Notes: generated from the sequence alone by a model not told the origin. Shown: positions 1-7,906, counted from the first letter of the stretch. The stretch is DNA of 64,000 bases from Alphaproteobacteria bacterium (GCA_024742735.1 JANSXV010000004.1:1-64000); one strand, 5' to 3'. Translations and numbers: made by a program.

Positions 1-822
1 CCGGAAGTAACCCAGGATCGAGGACGGCGCGGAGTTCGCGATCGACAGCGCCTGAATGCCAAGCTGCTGCTTGACCTGCAGGGACTGCAGACGTGCGGAC
101 TCTTTGGCCAGATCCGCGTCGACCAGGTTGCCGATGCCCTTTTCAAGAGCATCAGACAGCTTGCCGACGAAGGTCTTGTGGATTTCCAGCGCCTTCGATC
201 CGGTACCCAAACGCGCGAGAGCGGCGTTCAGGTTGTCCAGCGAAGTGCCGATCTGGCTGGCCGCGGCAGATGCGTTGGTGACCGTGTTGACCTGAGTTGT
301 AGCAGCGATCGTCAGAGTGGTGCCCGTCAGCGACAGGTCTTCATTCTGAATGGTGATCGTGTTGCTGCCGTCAGCACTGGCGAGCGCGGAAATGTCTGCG
401 GCCCCATTGGCGATGAGGTTAGTGCCGTTGAACTCGGCGTTCTCCACGATCGTGGCGATCTGGTCGCGAAGGGCTTTGAAGTCTTCGTTCAGAGCCGTAC
501 GCGACGCAGAGTCGAGCGAGGAGTCGGCGGCCGCAAGGGCCTTTTCCTTCATCTCGATCATCAGATCGGAGATGGCTTCACCAGCAGCCAGAGCGACATC
601 GACCGTGGACTGCGCCAGGTCGAGCGACTGGGTGACGGCCTTGTAACCACCGACATCAGCCCGCATGGACTGCGCGATGGCGTAGATCCCGCCATTGTCT
701 TTCGCTGAGGAAACCGCAAGACCGGTGTTGATGCGCTGCTGAACGGTCTGCAGCTCCATATTGGTCTTGTTGAGGTTCTGGAGGGCGACCATCGCCCCCG
801 GATTCGTATTGATCGTCGCCAT
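1..822 (-). CDS. flagellin, C-terminal stop just outside the window
   Basis: The minus strand is open from an ATG at 822-820 to the window edge: 274 codons ending ...SILGYFR, so only the stop codon is missing. The product is the structural subunit of the flagellar filament. Both conserved ends of flagellins are present: an N-terminal coiled-coil region beginning MATINTNPGAMVALQNLNKT and a C-terminal region with LVDADLAKESARLQSLQVKQ. The short variable centre is usual for the small flagellins of stalked alphaproteobacteria. A strong ribosome site (AAGGAG) lies 8 nt before the ATG. It is highly similar along its whole length to the next flagellin (1175-2002), so the two are paralogues. A sigma-54 promoter and FlbD-type repeats lie upstream. 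More flagellins could follow left of the window. Confidence 0.95.
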   Translation of the reverse strand, partial: MATINTNPGAMVALQNLNKTNMELQTVQQRINTGLAVSSAKDNGGIYAIAQSMRADVGGYKAVTQSLDLAQSTVDVALAAGEAISDLMIEMKEKALAAADSSLDSASRTALNEDFKALRDQIATIVENAEFNGTNLIANGAADISALASADGSNTITIQNEDLSLTGTTLTIAATTQVNTVTNASAAASQIGTSLDNLNAALARLGTGSKALEIHKTFVGKLSDALEKGIGNLVDADLAKESARLQSLQVKQQLGIQALSIANSAPSSILGYFR

Positions 823-851
823 TTCTTGGCTCCTTACGTTTCTACGTTATG

Positions 852-868
852 CGCGTGCCTTTTGCACG
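852..868 (-). promoter_or_regulatory. hairpin in the flagellin 5' leader
   Basis: Arms GCGTGC and GCACGC flank a 5-nt loop between the sigma-54 promoter and the ribosome site of the first flagellin. In Caulobacter FlbT acts on the structured leader of fljK mRNA, so this hairpin is a candidate FlbT target. The role is inferred. Confidence 0.45.
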
Positions 869-895
869 CAGGGTCTTCTGACCCGCAGGAGCAGG

Positions 896-911
896 AGCAA
901 GCCCGGGGCCA
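896..911 (-). promoter_or_regulatory. sigma-54 (-24/-12) promoter of the first flagellin
   Basis: Read on the minus strand the site is TGGCCCCGGGCTTGCT. It has the invariant GG and GC at -24/-12 with the exact 16-nt layout TGGC-N8-TTGC. It would start transcription about 60 nt before the flagellin ATG. Late flagellar genes of Caulobacter relatives use this promoter class. Confidence 0.85.
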
Positions 912-998
912 GTTAGGCCTTCGCGCGAGAAAGATTTCCTAACCGATTGTTTTAATGAAGTTGTTTGAATCCCAGGCCATGGAGGAAGGATCCTGAGT

Positions 999-1064
999 CG
1001 GCAAATATTGCCCGGTTTTTGATCAAATGGCCGGCAAATATTGCCGGATCGGCATATTCTGCCG
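999..1064. promoter_or_regulatory. three ftr-like inverted repeats (candidate FlbD enhancer)
   Basis: Three inverted repeats lie at 999-1015, 1031-1047 and 1050-1064. The best is CCGGCAA-ATA-TTGCCGG; the others are CGGCAAATATTGCCCGG and CGGCATATTCTGCCG. They sit about 90-170 bp upstream of the -24/-12 promoter, the usual place for a sigma-54 enhancer. The CGGCAA/TTGCCG arms resemble the ftr elements bound by the flagellar activator FlbD. The rest of the 823-1174 gap holds the promoter, leader and terminator listed separately. Confidence 0.7.
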
Positions 1065-1129
1065 CTTAAAAATGCATGAATTCAGAGCCGGGCTTCTGAT
1101 TTGGTTTACAAAAAGTTATTGCCAAGATT

Positions 1130-1164
1130 GAAAAGAAAACCGGGGCCGCATGAAGCGGCCCCGG
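1130..1164 (-). terminator. intrinsic terminator after the second flagellin
   Basis: A perfect 10-bp stem (CCGGGGCCGC / GCGGCCCCGG, 1140-1164) with a 5-nt loop lies 11 nt after the flagellin stop codon. On the minus strand it is followed by the T-rich run GTTTTCTTTTC. It separates the two flagellin transcription units. Confidence 0.85.
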
Positions 1165-1174
1165 CGTTTCAACC

Positions 1175-2002
1175 CTACTGGAAGTAGGACAGCACCGACC
1201 GCGGCATCGAATTGGCGATGGAGAGCGCCTGAACCCCCAGCTGCTGCTTGACCTGCAGCGACTGAAGCCTTGCACTTTCCTTGGCCATGTCCGCATCGAC
1301 AAGATTGCCGATCCCGGTCTCCAGAGCGTCGGACAGTTTGGTGACGAAGGTGGAATGGACCTCCAGCGCCTTGGACTTCGTCCCCAGGCGCGCAAGCGCC
1401 GAATTGAGATTGTCCAGAGACGTGGCGATCTGGGTTGCGACCGTGCTGGCCTGCGTCGCGGTCGTGAACGCGGCGTTCGTGGCGATCGTAATGATGCTGC
1501 GCGAAAGCGACATGTTTTCCGCAGTCACCGTGATCTTGTTCGAACCATCCGAATTCGCAAGAGCGACAAAGGCCGAGGTCGACCCGTTGATGAGGTTCAG
1601 GCCATTGAACTCGGCGTTGTCGACAATCGTCTTGATCTGATCGCGCAGCGCCTTGAAGTCTTCGTTCAATGCCGAGCGGCTCGTCGTATCGAGCGACGTG
1701 TCCGCGCCGGCCAGGGCCTTCTCCTTCATCTCCACCAGCAGATCCGAGATCGCTTCACCGGCGGCCAGCGCGACGTCGAGCGTCGCCGTGCCCCGGTCCA
1801 GAGATTGCTGAACGACACCATAGCCGGCCACTTGCGCACGCATACGCTGAGCGATGGCGTAGATCCCGCCATTGTCCCTCGCGCCTGCGACATCGAGGCC
1901 GGTGTTGATACGGTTCTGCACGGTCTGCAGCTCCATATTGGTCTTGTTCAGGTTCTGGAGCGCGATCATCGCGCCTGGGTTGGTGTTCACCGAAGTTGTC
2001 AT
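1175..2002 (-). CDS. flagellin
   Basis: This 275-residue filament subunit is a close paralogue of the flagellin at 1-822. It starts MTTSVNTNPGAMIALQNLNK and ends ...SVLSYFQ, with conserved helical ends and a short variable middle. I chose the ATG at 2002 because the flagellin N-terminus begins there and GGAGGAA lies 8 nt before it; an in-frame extension to 2080 would run across the sigma-54 promoter. Flagellins are exported by the flagellar type III system and polymerise outside the cell. Regulation is likely by sigma-54/FlbD, then post-transcriptionally by the adjacent flaF and flbT, and the product is a likely FlmG substrate (inference from Caulobacter). Confidence 0.97.
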   Translation of the reverse strand: MTTSVNTNPGAMIALQNLNKTNMELQTVQNRINTGLDVAGARDNGGIYAIAQRMRAQVAGYGVVQQSLDRGTATLDVALAAGEAISDLLVEMKEKALAGADTSLDTTSRSALNEDFKALRDQIKTIVDNAEFNGLNLINGSTSAFVALANSDGSNKITVTAENMSLSRSIITIATNAAFTTATQASTVATQIATSLDNLNSALARLGTKSKALEVHSTFVTKLSDALETGIGNLVDADMAKESARLQSLQVKQQLGVQALSIANSMPRSVLSYFQ

Positions 2003-2030
2003 TGTGGGGTTCCTCCATTCTGGAAGCGAA

Positions 2031-2063
2031 CAGCCGGCTTTGCGGCTGGCGGACATTTTGTCC
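2031..2063 (-). promoter_or_regulatory. two hairpins in the second flagellin leader
   Basis: The leader between the sigma-54 promoter and the ATG can form GGACA-AAA-TGTCC (2051-2063) and CAGCCG-loop-CGGCTG (2031-2048). They precede the ribosome site and are candidate FlbT targets by analogy with fljK. The stems are seen; their function is inferred. Confidence 0.45.
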
Positions 2064-2075
2064 TGGAGGCGCACC

Positions 2076-2091
2076 CGCAAGCCCCGTGCCG
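2076..2091 (-). promoter_or_regulatory. sigma-54 (-24/-12) promoter of the second flagellin
   Basis: The minus-strand sequence is CGGCACGGGGCTTGCG, a near-perfect match to TGGCACG-N4-TTGC. It lies 74 nt upstream of the flagellin ATG. It is stronger by consensus than the promoter of the first flagellin. Confidence 0.87.
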
Positions 2092-2182
2092 AAACGGCTC
2101 GGAGGGGAAGGCAAAAAAGCGCTTAATTTTCCGGTATTTATACGGCCACCTGGGCCACGTCGTTGACCGAGTTCAGCCTGAG

Positions 2183-2217
2183 CCCGGCAGAATCCGCCTG
2201 CCCGGCAAGATCGGCAG
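2183..2217. promoter_or_regulatory. degenerate ftr-like elements upstream of the second flagellin
   Basis: Two adjacent elements start with the half-site CCCGGCA (2183-2200 and 2201-2217). They lie about 90-125 bp upstream of the sigma-54 promoter and just after the flaF stop codon. Their second arms are imperfect, so FlbD binding is only plausible. Confidence 0.45.
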
Positions 2218-2221
2218 CCCC

Positions 2222-2587
2222 TCAGCCCGCCGCAGAGGCCTGAGGCGCGAGCCCCTGCATGATCGTGCGGTTCAGATCGATCAGGGTGTCGACATCGCCC
2301 TCGCCGCGCATGGCCAGACTTGTTTCCTTGGAGATGAAAATCGCCAGAGAGATGATGGACGCGCGCAGCGAGTCCGGCAGAGCGTTGTCGGGGCTGGCGC
2401 AATCAGCGGCGAAGGCCGACCAGACGCGCCTGTTCCAGTCGAGCGCCTCGGCGCGCTTGCGGATCTCACCGGGCCCTGCGTCCTTGATCTCCATGAGGGC
2501 GCGCGTCACCTGGCCCATCAAGCGGTACTCGGTCGAGCGCGGGTCTTCGGTTCTCGCGGACGCGGTCTGGTAGGCCTGATACGACAT
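2222..2587 (-). CDS. flaF: flagellar biosynthesis regulator FlaF
   Basis: The 121-residue protein is a full-length FlaF. It begins MSYQAYQTASARTEDPRSTE and has the typical helical body with LDWNRRVWSAFAADC and LDLNRTIMQGL-type segments. In Caulobacter FlaF is needed for flagellin synthesis and secretion and acts opposite to FlbT after transcription; it is cytoplasmic. The gene starts 7 nt after flbT stops, so the two are one transcription unit, and it reads into the flagellin gene. No strong ribosome site is visible, which suggests translational coupling to flbT. Confidence 0.95.
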   Translation of the reverse strand: MSYQAYQTASARTEDPRSTEYRLMGQVTRALMEIKDAGPGEIRKRAEALDWNRRVWSAFAADCASPDNALPDSLRASIISLAIFISKETSLAMRGEGDVDTLIDLNRTIMQGLAPQASAAG

Positions 2588-2594
2588 GAGAAAA

Positions 2595-3005
2595 TCAGCT
2601 CTTGCTGGAGGCTTCGCCGCCCGCCAGACGCTCCGCCTCGTAGGCGATCAGCTTCCGGCAGCGCAGCAGCGCCTTGTAGTACTCGCCAGCCATCACATCC
2701 CGGCTGATGGTCACGCATTCCTTGAGGACTTCGGGATTCTTGATCACGCCCATGAACTCGGTCATGCGCATGACGAAAGCGTCGTACACCCCCTCATCAG
2801 AGGACGAGGACAAGTACATCATCATGACAGGGAAGTAGATGCGCTTGGCGGGCGTATCGGCCTCATGCTCCTGCATGATGTCTTTCTCACGCAGGACGCT
2901 GGCTTTGTTCTGAAGCACGAGCGTGGCGCGGCGATCGCCGTTCTCAACGACAGCGCCGTTCAGCACGAAGCGCTCTCCAGGCTTCAATGAGAGTTTAAGC
3001 GGCAT
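2595..3005 (-). CDS. flbT: flagellin post-transcriptional repressor FlbT
   Basis: The 136-residue protein is a complete FlbT. It starts MPLKLSLKPGERFVLNGAVV, then has LVLQNKASVLREKDIM and the MMMYLS segment of the family. FlbT is a cytoplasmic regulator that binds or destabilises flagellin mRNA until the hook is complete (known in Caulobacter). It lies upstream of flaF and divergent from flmG. Its ribosome site AAGGGAGGG sits just below a 25-bp palindrome at 3023-3047, so its own translation or transcription may be controlled there. Confidence 0.96.
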   Translation of the reverse strand: MPLKLSLKPGERFVLNGAVVENGDRRATLVLQNKASVLREKDIMQEHEADTPAKRIYFPVMMMYLSSSSDEGVYDAFVMRMTEFMGVIKNPEVLKECVTISRDVMAGEYYKALLRCRKLIAYEAERLAGGEASSKS

Positions 3006-3022
3006 CCAGAAAGCCCTCCCTT

Positions 3023-3047
3023 GCGATCCCAGGCGGCCTGGGATCGC
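3023..3047. promoter_or_regulatory. perfect 25-bp palindrome upstream of flbT
   Basis: The arms are GCGATCCCAGGC and GCCTGGGATCGC, 12 bp each and perfect, around a single G. The palindrome ends 18 nt before the flbT ATG, right above its ribosome site. It could be a protein operator between flbT and flmG or a very stable hairpin in flbT mRNA. No T-tract follows on either strand, so it is not a typical terminator. Confidence 0.6.
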
Positions 3048-3136
3048 CGTCTGGCGTCAGCGGCGTTGATCCTGACCGGCCTCGGTGAACAAAGCGTTTC
3101 GCGGCTGAGCCGGACTCTGCGTCCACAGGCCGACTG

Positions 3137-3151
3137 TTAGCAAAGACTTAA
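3137..3151 (+). promoter_or_regulatory. near-consensus CtrA box in the flbT-flmG divergent region
   Basis: The sequence TTAG-CAAAGAC-TTAA has one mismatch to TTAA-N7-TTAA. It lies 55 nt before the flmG ATG and 131 nt before the flbT ATG. CtrA binding is inferred from the motif and the flagellar context. Confidence 0.45.
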
Positions 3152-3206
3152 TCGAAGCAGGCCGGGATGGCCTGATAAATCCTGCATAGCCATCCGGGAC
3201 AGGCAG

Positions 3207-5018
3207 ATGCATCACAGCTTCAATCTCGACGCGGAACTCGCCGCCGGCGTGGAAGGCGCCAAGCGCAAAGTCGAACGCGAGCGCGAGAACGCGACAGAAG
3301 CGCTGCGCAAGGTGCTGTCCGAGGCGCAAGCGGGAGCGGTCTCACCCAAGGCGATCGGCCTTGTGAAGCGCGCCGTCGGCATGATGGACAATGGCCGCGC
3401 AGCCGCCGCCAAGGCGGCCAAGCTCTGCCTGAAGGCGCTGGATATCGATTCTGACTTCGCGCTCGCCAATCACGCCATGGCGCTGTGCCTGGAGCGCCTC
3501 GGCCGGCTGTCTTCAGCGCTGAACTTCTATGAGCGCGCCTGGAAGCTGAACCCGAAGGATCCAGAGATCTATCTCAATCTGGGCATGCTCGCCTGGAAGC
3601 TGGAGATGATGGAGGCGGCCGAGAAGTTCCTGCGCCTGCATAACACGATGGATCCCCGGTCCATCGGCGGTATTTCGAATCTGGCGGGGCTGTTGCGGGA
3701 TCTGCAGAAGTTCGAGGACTCCATCGAATTGCTGCGCACGGCCATATACGCCAATCCGGACAGCCCGGACCTGTGGAACTCTCTGGGCACGACGCTTCTG
3801 GAGAGCGGCGACCCGCTTCAGGCGCTGACCTTTTATGAAGAGGCGCTGCGGCTGCAGGAGAACTTCGCGCGCGCCCACCATAACATGGCGTTCTGTTACG
3901 ACCTCACCGGCGACACCGACCGTGCGATCATGCACTTCCGCAAGGCGCTGACCCTGAACCCGAGCGAAGAAGACCGCGTGACCATGGAGCACGGCCTGTC
4001 CATGGCGCTTCTGAGCAAGGGCCAGCTTGCAGAAGGCTGGGAACTCTATGAGCGCCGGCTGGATCCGCACTACAAGAAGTCCGTCCACGTCATCATCGAG
4101 GCCCCTTACTGGTCCGGCGCCGATCGCGAGGAGGTGCGCGGCAAGCGCCTGCTCCTGGTCGGCGAGCAGGGCCTTGGCGACGAGGTGATGCACGCCGGCG
4201 ATCTGGAACAGGCGTTCGACCTCGTGGGCCCTGACGGCGCCGTCGCGCTCGTCTGCGAACGGCGCCTGACCGGCATCATGGAGCGCAGCTTTCCGAAGCT
4301 GGAGTATGTGGGCTTCCACTCGACCATCACGAAGGAAGGCCTGCACCTGCGCCACCTTCACGAGGCCGAACCGACCTTCAAACCCGATCTCTGGGCGCCG
4401 CTGGGCTCGCTCCAGCGCGCGCTCCACCCCACCCCGGAAAGCTTCGGGCCCGCAGGCGCCAGGGCCTATCTCACGCCGGACCCCGATCGCGTCGAGGCCT
4501 TGCGCGCCCAGATCGGTGCGCTGCCCGCCGGGCTGCGCGTGGGTATCGTCTGGAAGTCCAACCTGATGACGGGCAACCGGACGAAATACTTCTCGCCCTT
4601 CCACCTGTGGCGACCGGCCCTCCAGACGCCGGGCTGCACCTTCGTGTGCCTGCAATACGGTGACGTGGAGGACGAGATCGCCCAGTGCGAGCGCGATTTC
4701 GGCGTCACGATCCACCGCATCGAAGGCCTTGATCTGAAAGACGATCTGGAAGGCGTCGGCATCACCGGCTCGCTCATGGATGTGAGCGTGGGCCAGCACA
4801 ACACCTCGCTGGCTCTGGCCGCCGCCTATGGCGGCGAAACCTGGGTGATGGCGCCGGCGAAGAACCAGTGGACCGCCTTCGGCACCGACCGGCTGCCCTG
4901 GTCGCCGGGATCAACGCTGTTCGCTCCGGAAAAGTTCCGCGACTTCGCCGATCCGGTCGGGCGCATCGCCAGGGCGCTGCAGCAAAGGGCCGAAGAGCGC
5001 GACCGCGGCGCAGCCTGA
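3207..5018 (+). CDS. flmG: TPR/GT41-like flagellin glycosyltransferase FlmG
   Basis: This 603-residue soluble protein has tetratricopeptide repeats from about residue 40 to 280 (for example YERAWKLNPKDPEIYLNLGM and ALTFYEEALRLQ). A glycosyltransferase-like C-terminal half follows, with LLLVGEQGLGDEVMHAGDL near residue 312 and a sugar-nucleotide-type strand GLRVGIVWKS near 440. Size, domain order and position next to flbT-flaF-flagellin match Caulobacter FlmG, which O-glycosylates flagellin with a pseudaminic-type sugar. The transfer reaction is known for the family; the substrate here is inferred from context. The ATG at 3207 starts just before the first conserved helix. A CtrA-like box lies upstream. 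Confidence 0.88.
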   Translation: MHHSFNLDAELAAGVEGAKRKVERERENATEALRKVLSEAQAGAVSPKAIGLVKRAVGMMDNGRAAAAKAAKLCLKALDIDSDFALANHAMALCLERLGRLSSALNFYERAWKLNPKDPEIYLNLGMLAWKLEMMEAAEKFLRLHNTMDPRSIGGISNLAGLLRDLQKFEDSIELLRTAIYANPDSPDLWNSLGTTLLESGDPLQALTFYEEALRLQENFARAHHNMAFCYDLTGDTDRAIMHFRKALTLNPSEEDRVTMEHGLSMALLSKGQLAEGWELYERRLDPHYKKSVHVIIEAPYWSGADREEVRGKRLLLVGEQGLGDEVMHAGDLEQAFDLVGPDGAVALVCERRLTGIMERSFPKLEYVGFHSTITKEGLHLRHLHEAEPTFKPDLWAPLGSLQRALHPTPESFGPAGARAYLTPDPDRVEALRAQIGALPAGLRVGIVWKSNLMTGNRTKYFSPFHLWRPALQTPGCTFVCLQYGDVEDEIAQCERDFGVTIHRIEGLDLKDDLEGVGITGSLMDVSVGQHNTSLALAAAYGGETWVMAPAKNQWTAFGTDRLPWSPGSTLFAPEKFRDFADPVGRIARALQQRAEERDRGAA

Positions 5019-5097
5019 GAACAGCCCCGCCCCTAGGCGAACTCTCCTGTCCGCTTTAGTTTCCCGTCTGACGGGTACTGCAAGCACGGGTGAGCGC

Positions 5098-5943
5098 ATG
5101 CGCTTTGAAGGCACGAAAGACTATGTGGCGACCGATGAGCTGGCCGCCGCAGTGAACGCGGCGGTCACGCTGGAGCGGCCGCTCCTGGTCAAGGGCGAAC
5201 CGGGCACCGGCAAGACCGAGCTGGCCCGCCAGGTGGCCGGCGCCCTGGGCGCGCCGCTGCTGGAATGGCACATCAAGTCCACCACCAAGGCCCACCAGGG
5301 GCTGTACGAGTACGACGCCGTGGCCCGCCTGCGCGACAGCCAGCTCGGTGATGACCGGGTTCACGACGTCACCAACTACATCAAGAAGGGCAAGCTGTGG
5401 GAGGCCTTCACCCACGAGACCCGGCCGGTCCTTCTGATCGATGAAATCGACAAGGCCGATATCGAGTTCCCCAACGACCTCCTGCAGGAACTCGATAAGA
5501 TGGAATTCTACGTCTACGAGACAGGGGAGACGATCCGCGCCGAGGTGCGCCCCATCGTCATCATCACCTCCAACAACGAAAAGGAGCTGCCCGACGCCTT
5601 CCTGCGCCGGTGCTTCTTCCACTTCATCGCGTTTCCTGACGAAGACACGATGGAGAAAATTGTTCAGGTCCACTTCCCCGACCTGAAAGGCCGGCTCCTG
5701 TCCGAAGCGCTCAACGTCTTCTTCGAACTGCGCACCGTGCCCGGCCTGAAGAAAAAGCCCTCCACGAGCGAGCTGCTGGACTGGCTGAAACTCCTGCTGG
5801 CCGAAGACATCGACCCCTCCGTCCTGCGCGAACGCGACCCGCGCAAACTCATCCCGCCCATGCACGGCGCCCTCCTGAAGAACGAACAGGACGTGCAGCT
5901 GTTCGAACGCCTGGCGTTCATGTCACGGAGGGATGGGGGGTAG
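5098..5943 (+). CDS. MoxR-family AAA ATPase
   Basis: A 281-residue AAA+ ATPase with Walker A GEPGTGKTE (about residues 38-46), Walker B LLIDEIDKAD (about 116-125) and an arginine-finger region DAFLRRCFFH. MoxR ATPases work as chaperone-like remodelers, usually with a VWA-domain partner that recognises the target. The partner gene starts 3 nt after the stop, so the two form an operon. The target is unknown. The ATG at 5098 follows a weak GGGTGAG site. The protein is cytoplasmic, with no signal peptide or membrane segment. Confidence 0.93.
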   Translation: MRFEGTKDYVATDELAAAVNAAVTLERPLLVKGEPGTGKTELARQVAGALGAPLLEWHIKSTTKAHQGLYEYDAVARLRDSQLGDDRVHDVTNYIKKGKLWEAFTHETRPVLLIDEIDKADIEFPNDLLQELDKMEFYVYETGETIRAEVRPIVIITSNNEKELPDAFLRRCFFHFIAFPDEDTMEKIVQVHFPDLKGRLLSEALNVFFELRTVPGLKKKPSTSELLDWLKLLLAEDIDPSVLRERDPRKLIPPMHGALLKNEQDVQLFERLAFMSRRDGG

Positions 5944-5946
5944 GCG

Positions 5947-7131
5947 ATGACCCTCTTCCACCGCTTCTTCACCGGGCTTCGCGCCGCGAAAATTCCCGTC
6001 TCCACGCGGGAGTATCTGACGCTGCTGGAAGCGTTGGAGAAGGGGGCGATCGATCAGGAGATCGATAGTTTCTACGCGGTCAGCCGGGCGGCGCTGGTCA
6101 AGGACGAGAAGAATTTCGACAGGTTCGACAAGGTCTTCGCCCATTTCTTCGAAGGGGTCGAAGCGCTGGGCGAAATGTTCCAGGGCGAGGAGATCCCCGA
6201 GGACTGGCTTCGGGCGGAGCTGAGGCGCTACCTCTCCCAGGAGGAGATGGACGCCATGGAGGCGATGGACTTCGACGAGCTCATGGACACGCTCAAACAG
6301 CGCCTGGCCGAGCAGGAGAAGCGCCACGAGGGCGGGTCGAAATGGATCGGCACTGGCGGGACCAGCCCCTACGGCCATTCGGGCTGGAGCCCCAATGGCG
6401 TGCGCATCGGCGGCAAGTCCCAGAACAAGAAGGCCTCCAAGGTCTGGGAGGCGCGCAGGTTCAAGGACTATGACAATGAGCGCGAGCTGGGCACGCGCAA
6501 TCTGAAGGTCGCGCTTCGGCGCCTGCGCCGGTTCGCGCGCGACGGGGCGCAGGAGGAACTGGACCTCGACGACACGATCCGCGCCACCGCCCGCCAGGGC
6601 TATCTGGACGTGAAGATGCGCCCGGAGCGGCGCAACGCCATCAAGGTGCTGGTGTTCTTCGACGTGGGCGGGTCCATGGACCCTTATATCGAGCTGACGG
6701 AGCGCCTGTTCTCGGCCGCCTCCGGCGTCTTCAAGAATCTGGAGTATTTCTACTTCCACAACTGCCCCTATGAGGGCGTGTGGAAGTCCAATCTGCGCCG
6801 TCAGGCCGAGACCACGCCGCTGATGGACGTGCTGCACAAATATCCCAGCGACTACAAGGTGGTGATCGTCGGCGACGCGGCCATGGCGCCCACCGAAATC
6901 ACCCATCCCGGCGGCTCGGTGGAGCACTGGAACGAGGAGGCGGGCGGGGTCTGGCTGCGCCGGATCACCGCAACCTACCCCCACTTCGTCTGGCTCAATC
7001 CCACGCCGGAGAACTGGTGGCCGCACACCTATTCGGTCCAGTTGATCCGCGAAATCATCGGCCCGGACCGCATGTTCCCGCTGACGCTCGAGGGCGTCGA
7101 CAAGGCGATGAAAGAGCTTAGCAAAAGGTAG
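5947..7131 (+). CDS. VWA-domain protein, CoxE-like partner of the MoxR ATPase
   Basis: A 394-residue cytoplasmic protein with a helical N-terminal half and a C-terminal von Willebrand A domain. The metal-site motif DVGGSMD near residue 240 is a variant of DxSxS, and a later strand VVIVGDAAMAP is visible. This layout is the CoxE-like partner family of MoxR ATPases. It is translated 3 nt after the ATPase gene. Together they probably insert a cofactor into, or remodel, another complex (inference). The next gene is convergent. Confidence 0.9.
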   Translation: MTLFHRFFTGLRAAKIPVSTREYLTLLEALEKGAIDQEIDSFYAVSRAALVKDEKNFDRFDKVFAHFFEGVEALGEMFQGEEIPEDWLRAELRRYLSQEEMDAMEAMDFDELMDTLKQRLAEQEKRHEGGSKWIGTGGTSPYGHSGWSPNGVRIGGKSQNKKASKVWEARRFKDYDNERELGTRNLKVALRRLRRFARDGAQEELDLDDTIRATARQGYLDVKMRPERRNAIKVLVFFDVGGSMDPYIELTERLFSAASGVFKNLEYFYFHNCPYEGVWKSNLRRQAETTPLMDVLHKYPSDYKVVIVGDAAMAPTEITHPGGSVEHWNEEAGGVWLRRITATYPHFVWLNPTPENWWPHTYSVQLIREIIGPDRMFPLTLEGVDKAMKELSKR

Positions 7132-7153
7132 GACGGCCAGAGGCCGCGTGCCT

Positions 7154-7606
7154 CTACCCCGTCACCACCAGGCTGAGCCATTGGGCGGAGAGCGCAGGCG
7201 CGGCGCCGCCCTCGATCTCCACGGTGACGTCCTGGATCAGCTGGATCTGGCCAGGCTTGCGCTCTTCGGCGGAGGCCAGCGTGAACACGCCTCGAATCCT
7301 CGCGCCGACCGGCACAGGGCTCAGGAACCGCACCTTGTCGAAGCCGTAATTGATCCCGATCGCCCCGGCGGGAAAGGCCGGCAGGCTCTCGCCGGCGAAA
7401 TGGCTCAGCATGGACAGGGTGAGAAAGCCGTGCGCGATGGGACCGCCGAAAGGTGTTTCGGCCTTCGCACGCTCCGGGTCCACATGGATGAACTGGTGGT
7501 CCAGCGTTACATCTGCGAACGCGTTCACCCGATCCTGATCAATCTCGAACCAGGACGAGGTCTTTGTTTCGCCCACGCGGGCTCTGTATTCATCAAGAAT
7601 GGACAT
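7154..7606 (-). CDS. MaoC-family (R)-specific enoyl-CoA hydratase
   Basis: A 150-residue hot-dog-fold protein with the MaoC hydratase motif: an Asp/His pair in LDHQFIHVDPERAK and the glycine turn PIAHGFLTLSML. Such enzymes hydrate trans-2-enoyl-CoA to (R)-3-hydroxyacyl-CoA in the cytoplasm, in fatty-acid turnover or for polyhydroxyalkanoate precursors. The length is typical for a single-domain member. It is followed upstream by a small membrane protein gene on the same strand, 33 nt away. The exact substrate cannot be told from the sequence. Confidence 0.92.
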   Translation of the reverse strand: MSILDEYRARVGETKTSSWFEIDQDRVNAFADVTLDHQFIHVDPERAKAETPFGGPIAHGFLTLSMLSHFAGESLPAFPAGAIGINYGFDKVRFLSPVPVGARIRGVFTLASAEERKPGQIQLIQDVTVEIEGGAAPALSAQWLSLVVTG

Positions 7607-7639
7607 GAGCCTGAGATTGGGCCGCGCCGCGCGTACCGG

Positions 7640-7906
7640 TCAAGACGCCTGCCCGCCCCGTTTCACCCAGCGCCGCCAGGCGAGCTTGCCAAGGCCGAAC
7701 AGGGAGATGGCCAGCCAGCACAGCTCGATGATGAAGCTCGCCAGATTGAAGGTGACCAGAAGCGAGATGATCAGCAGGACCGCGCCGACAAGATTCAGCA
7801 TGAGATAGCCGAAACTGTCGCCCCTGACCTTTTCCAGCTGAAGCAGGAAATAGGCCCCGATGACGCACGCCACGCCGGCGATTCCGATGAAGTCGGTCAG
7901 AAGCAT
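7640..7906 (-). CDS. small integral membrane protein (CBU_0592-like)
   Basis: An 88-residue protein with three likely membrane helices: residues 4-24 (FIGIAGVACVIGAYFLLQLE), 33-53 and 58-75. A basic C-terminal tail ends RRWVKRGGQAS. The pattern resembles small CBU_0592-like membrane proteins of unknown function. It lies upstream of the MaoC gene and divergent from the tricorn-type protease. The ATG at 7906 is in a good context for a membrane protein start. I cannot assign a role. Confidence 0.8.
   Translation of the reverse strand: MLLTDFIGIAGVACVIGAYFLLQLEKVRGDSFGYLMLNLVGAVLLIISLLVTFNLASFIIELCWLAISLFGLGKLAWRRWVKRGGQAS

Noticed and set aside
1355-2707. 450-codon plus-strand frame across flagellin, flaF and flbT
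   Set aside because: It lies antisense to three clearly recognised genes and their promoters; its Arg/Asp/Val content is typical of a GC-rich shadow frame.
7138-7158. AGAGGC/GCCTCT stem between the VWA and MaoC genes as a bidirectional terminator
   Set aside because: Only 6 bp and no T-run on either side.
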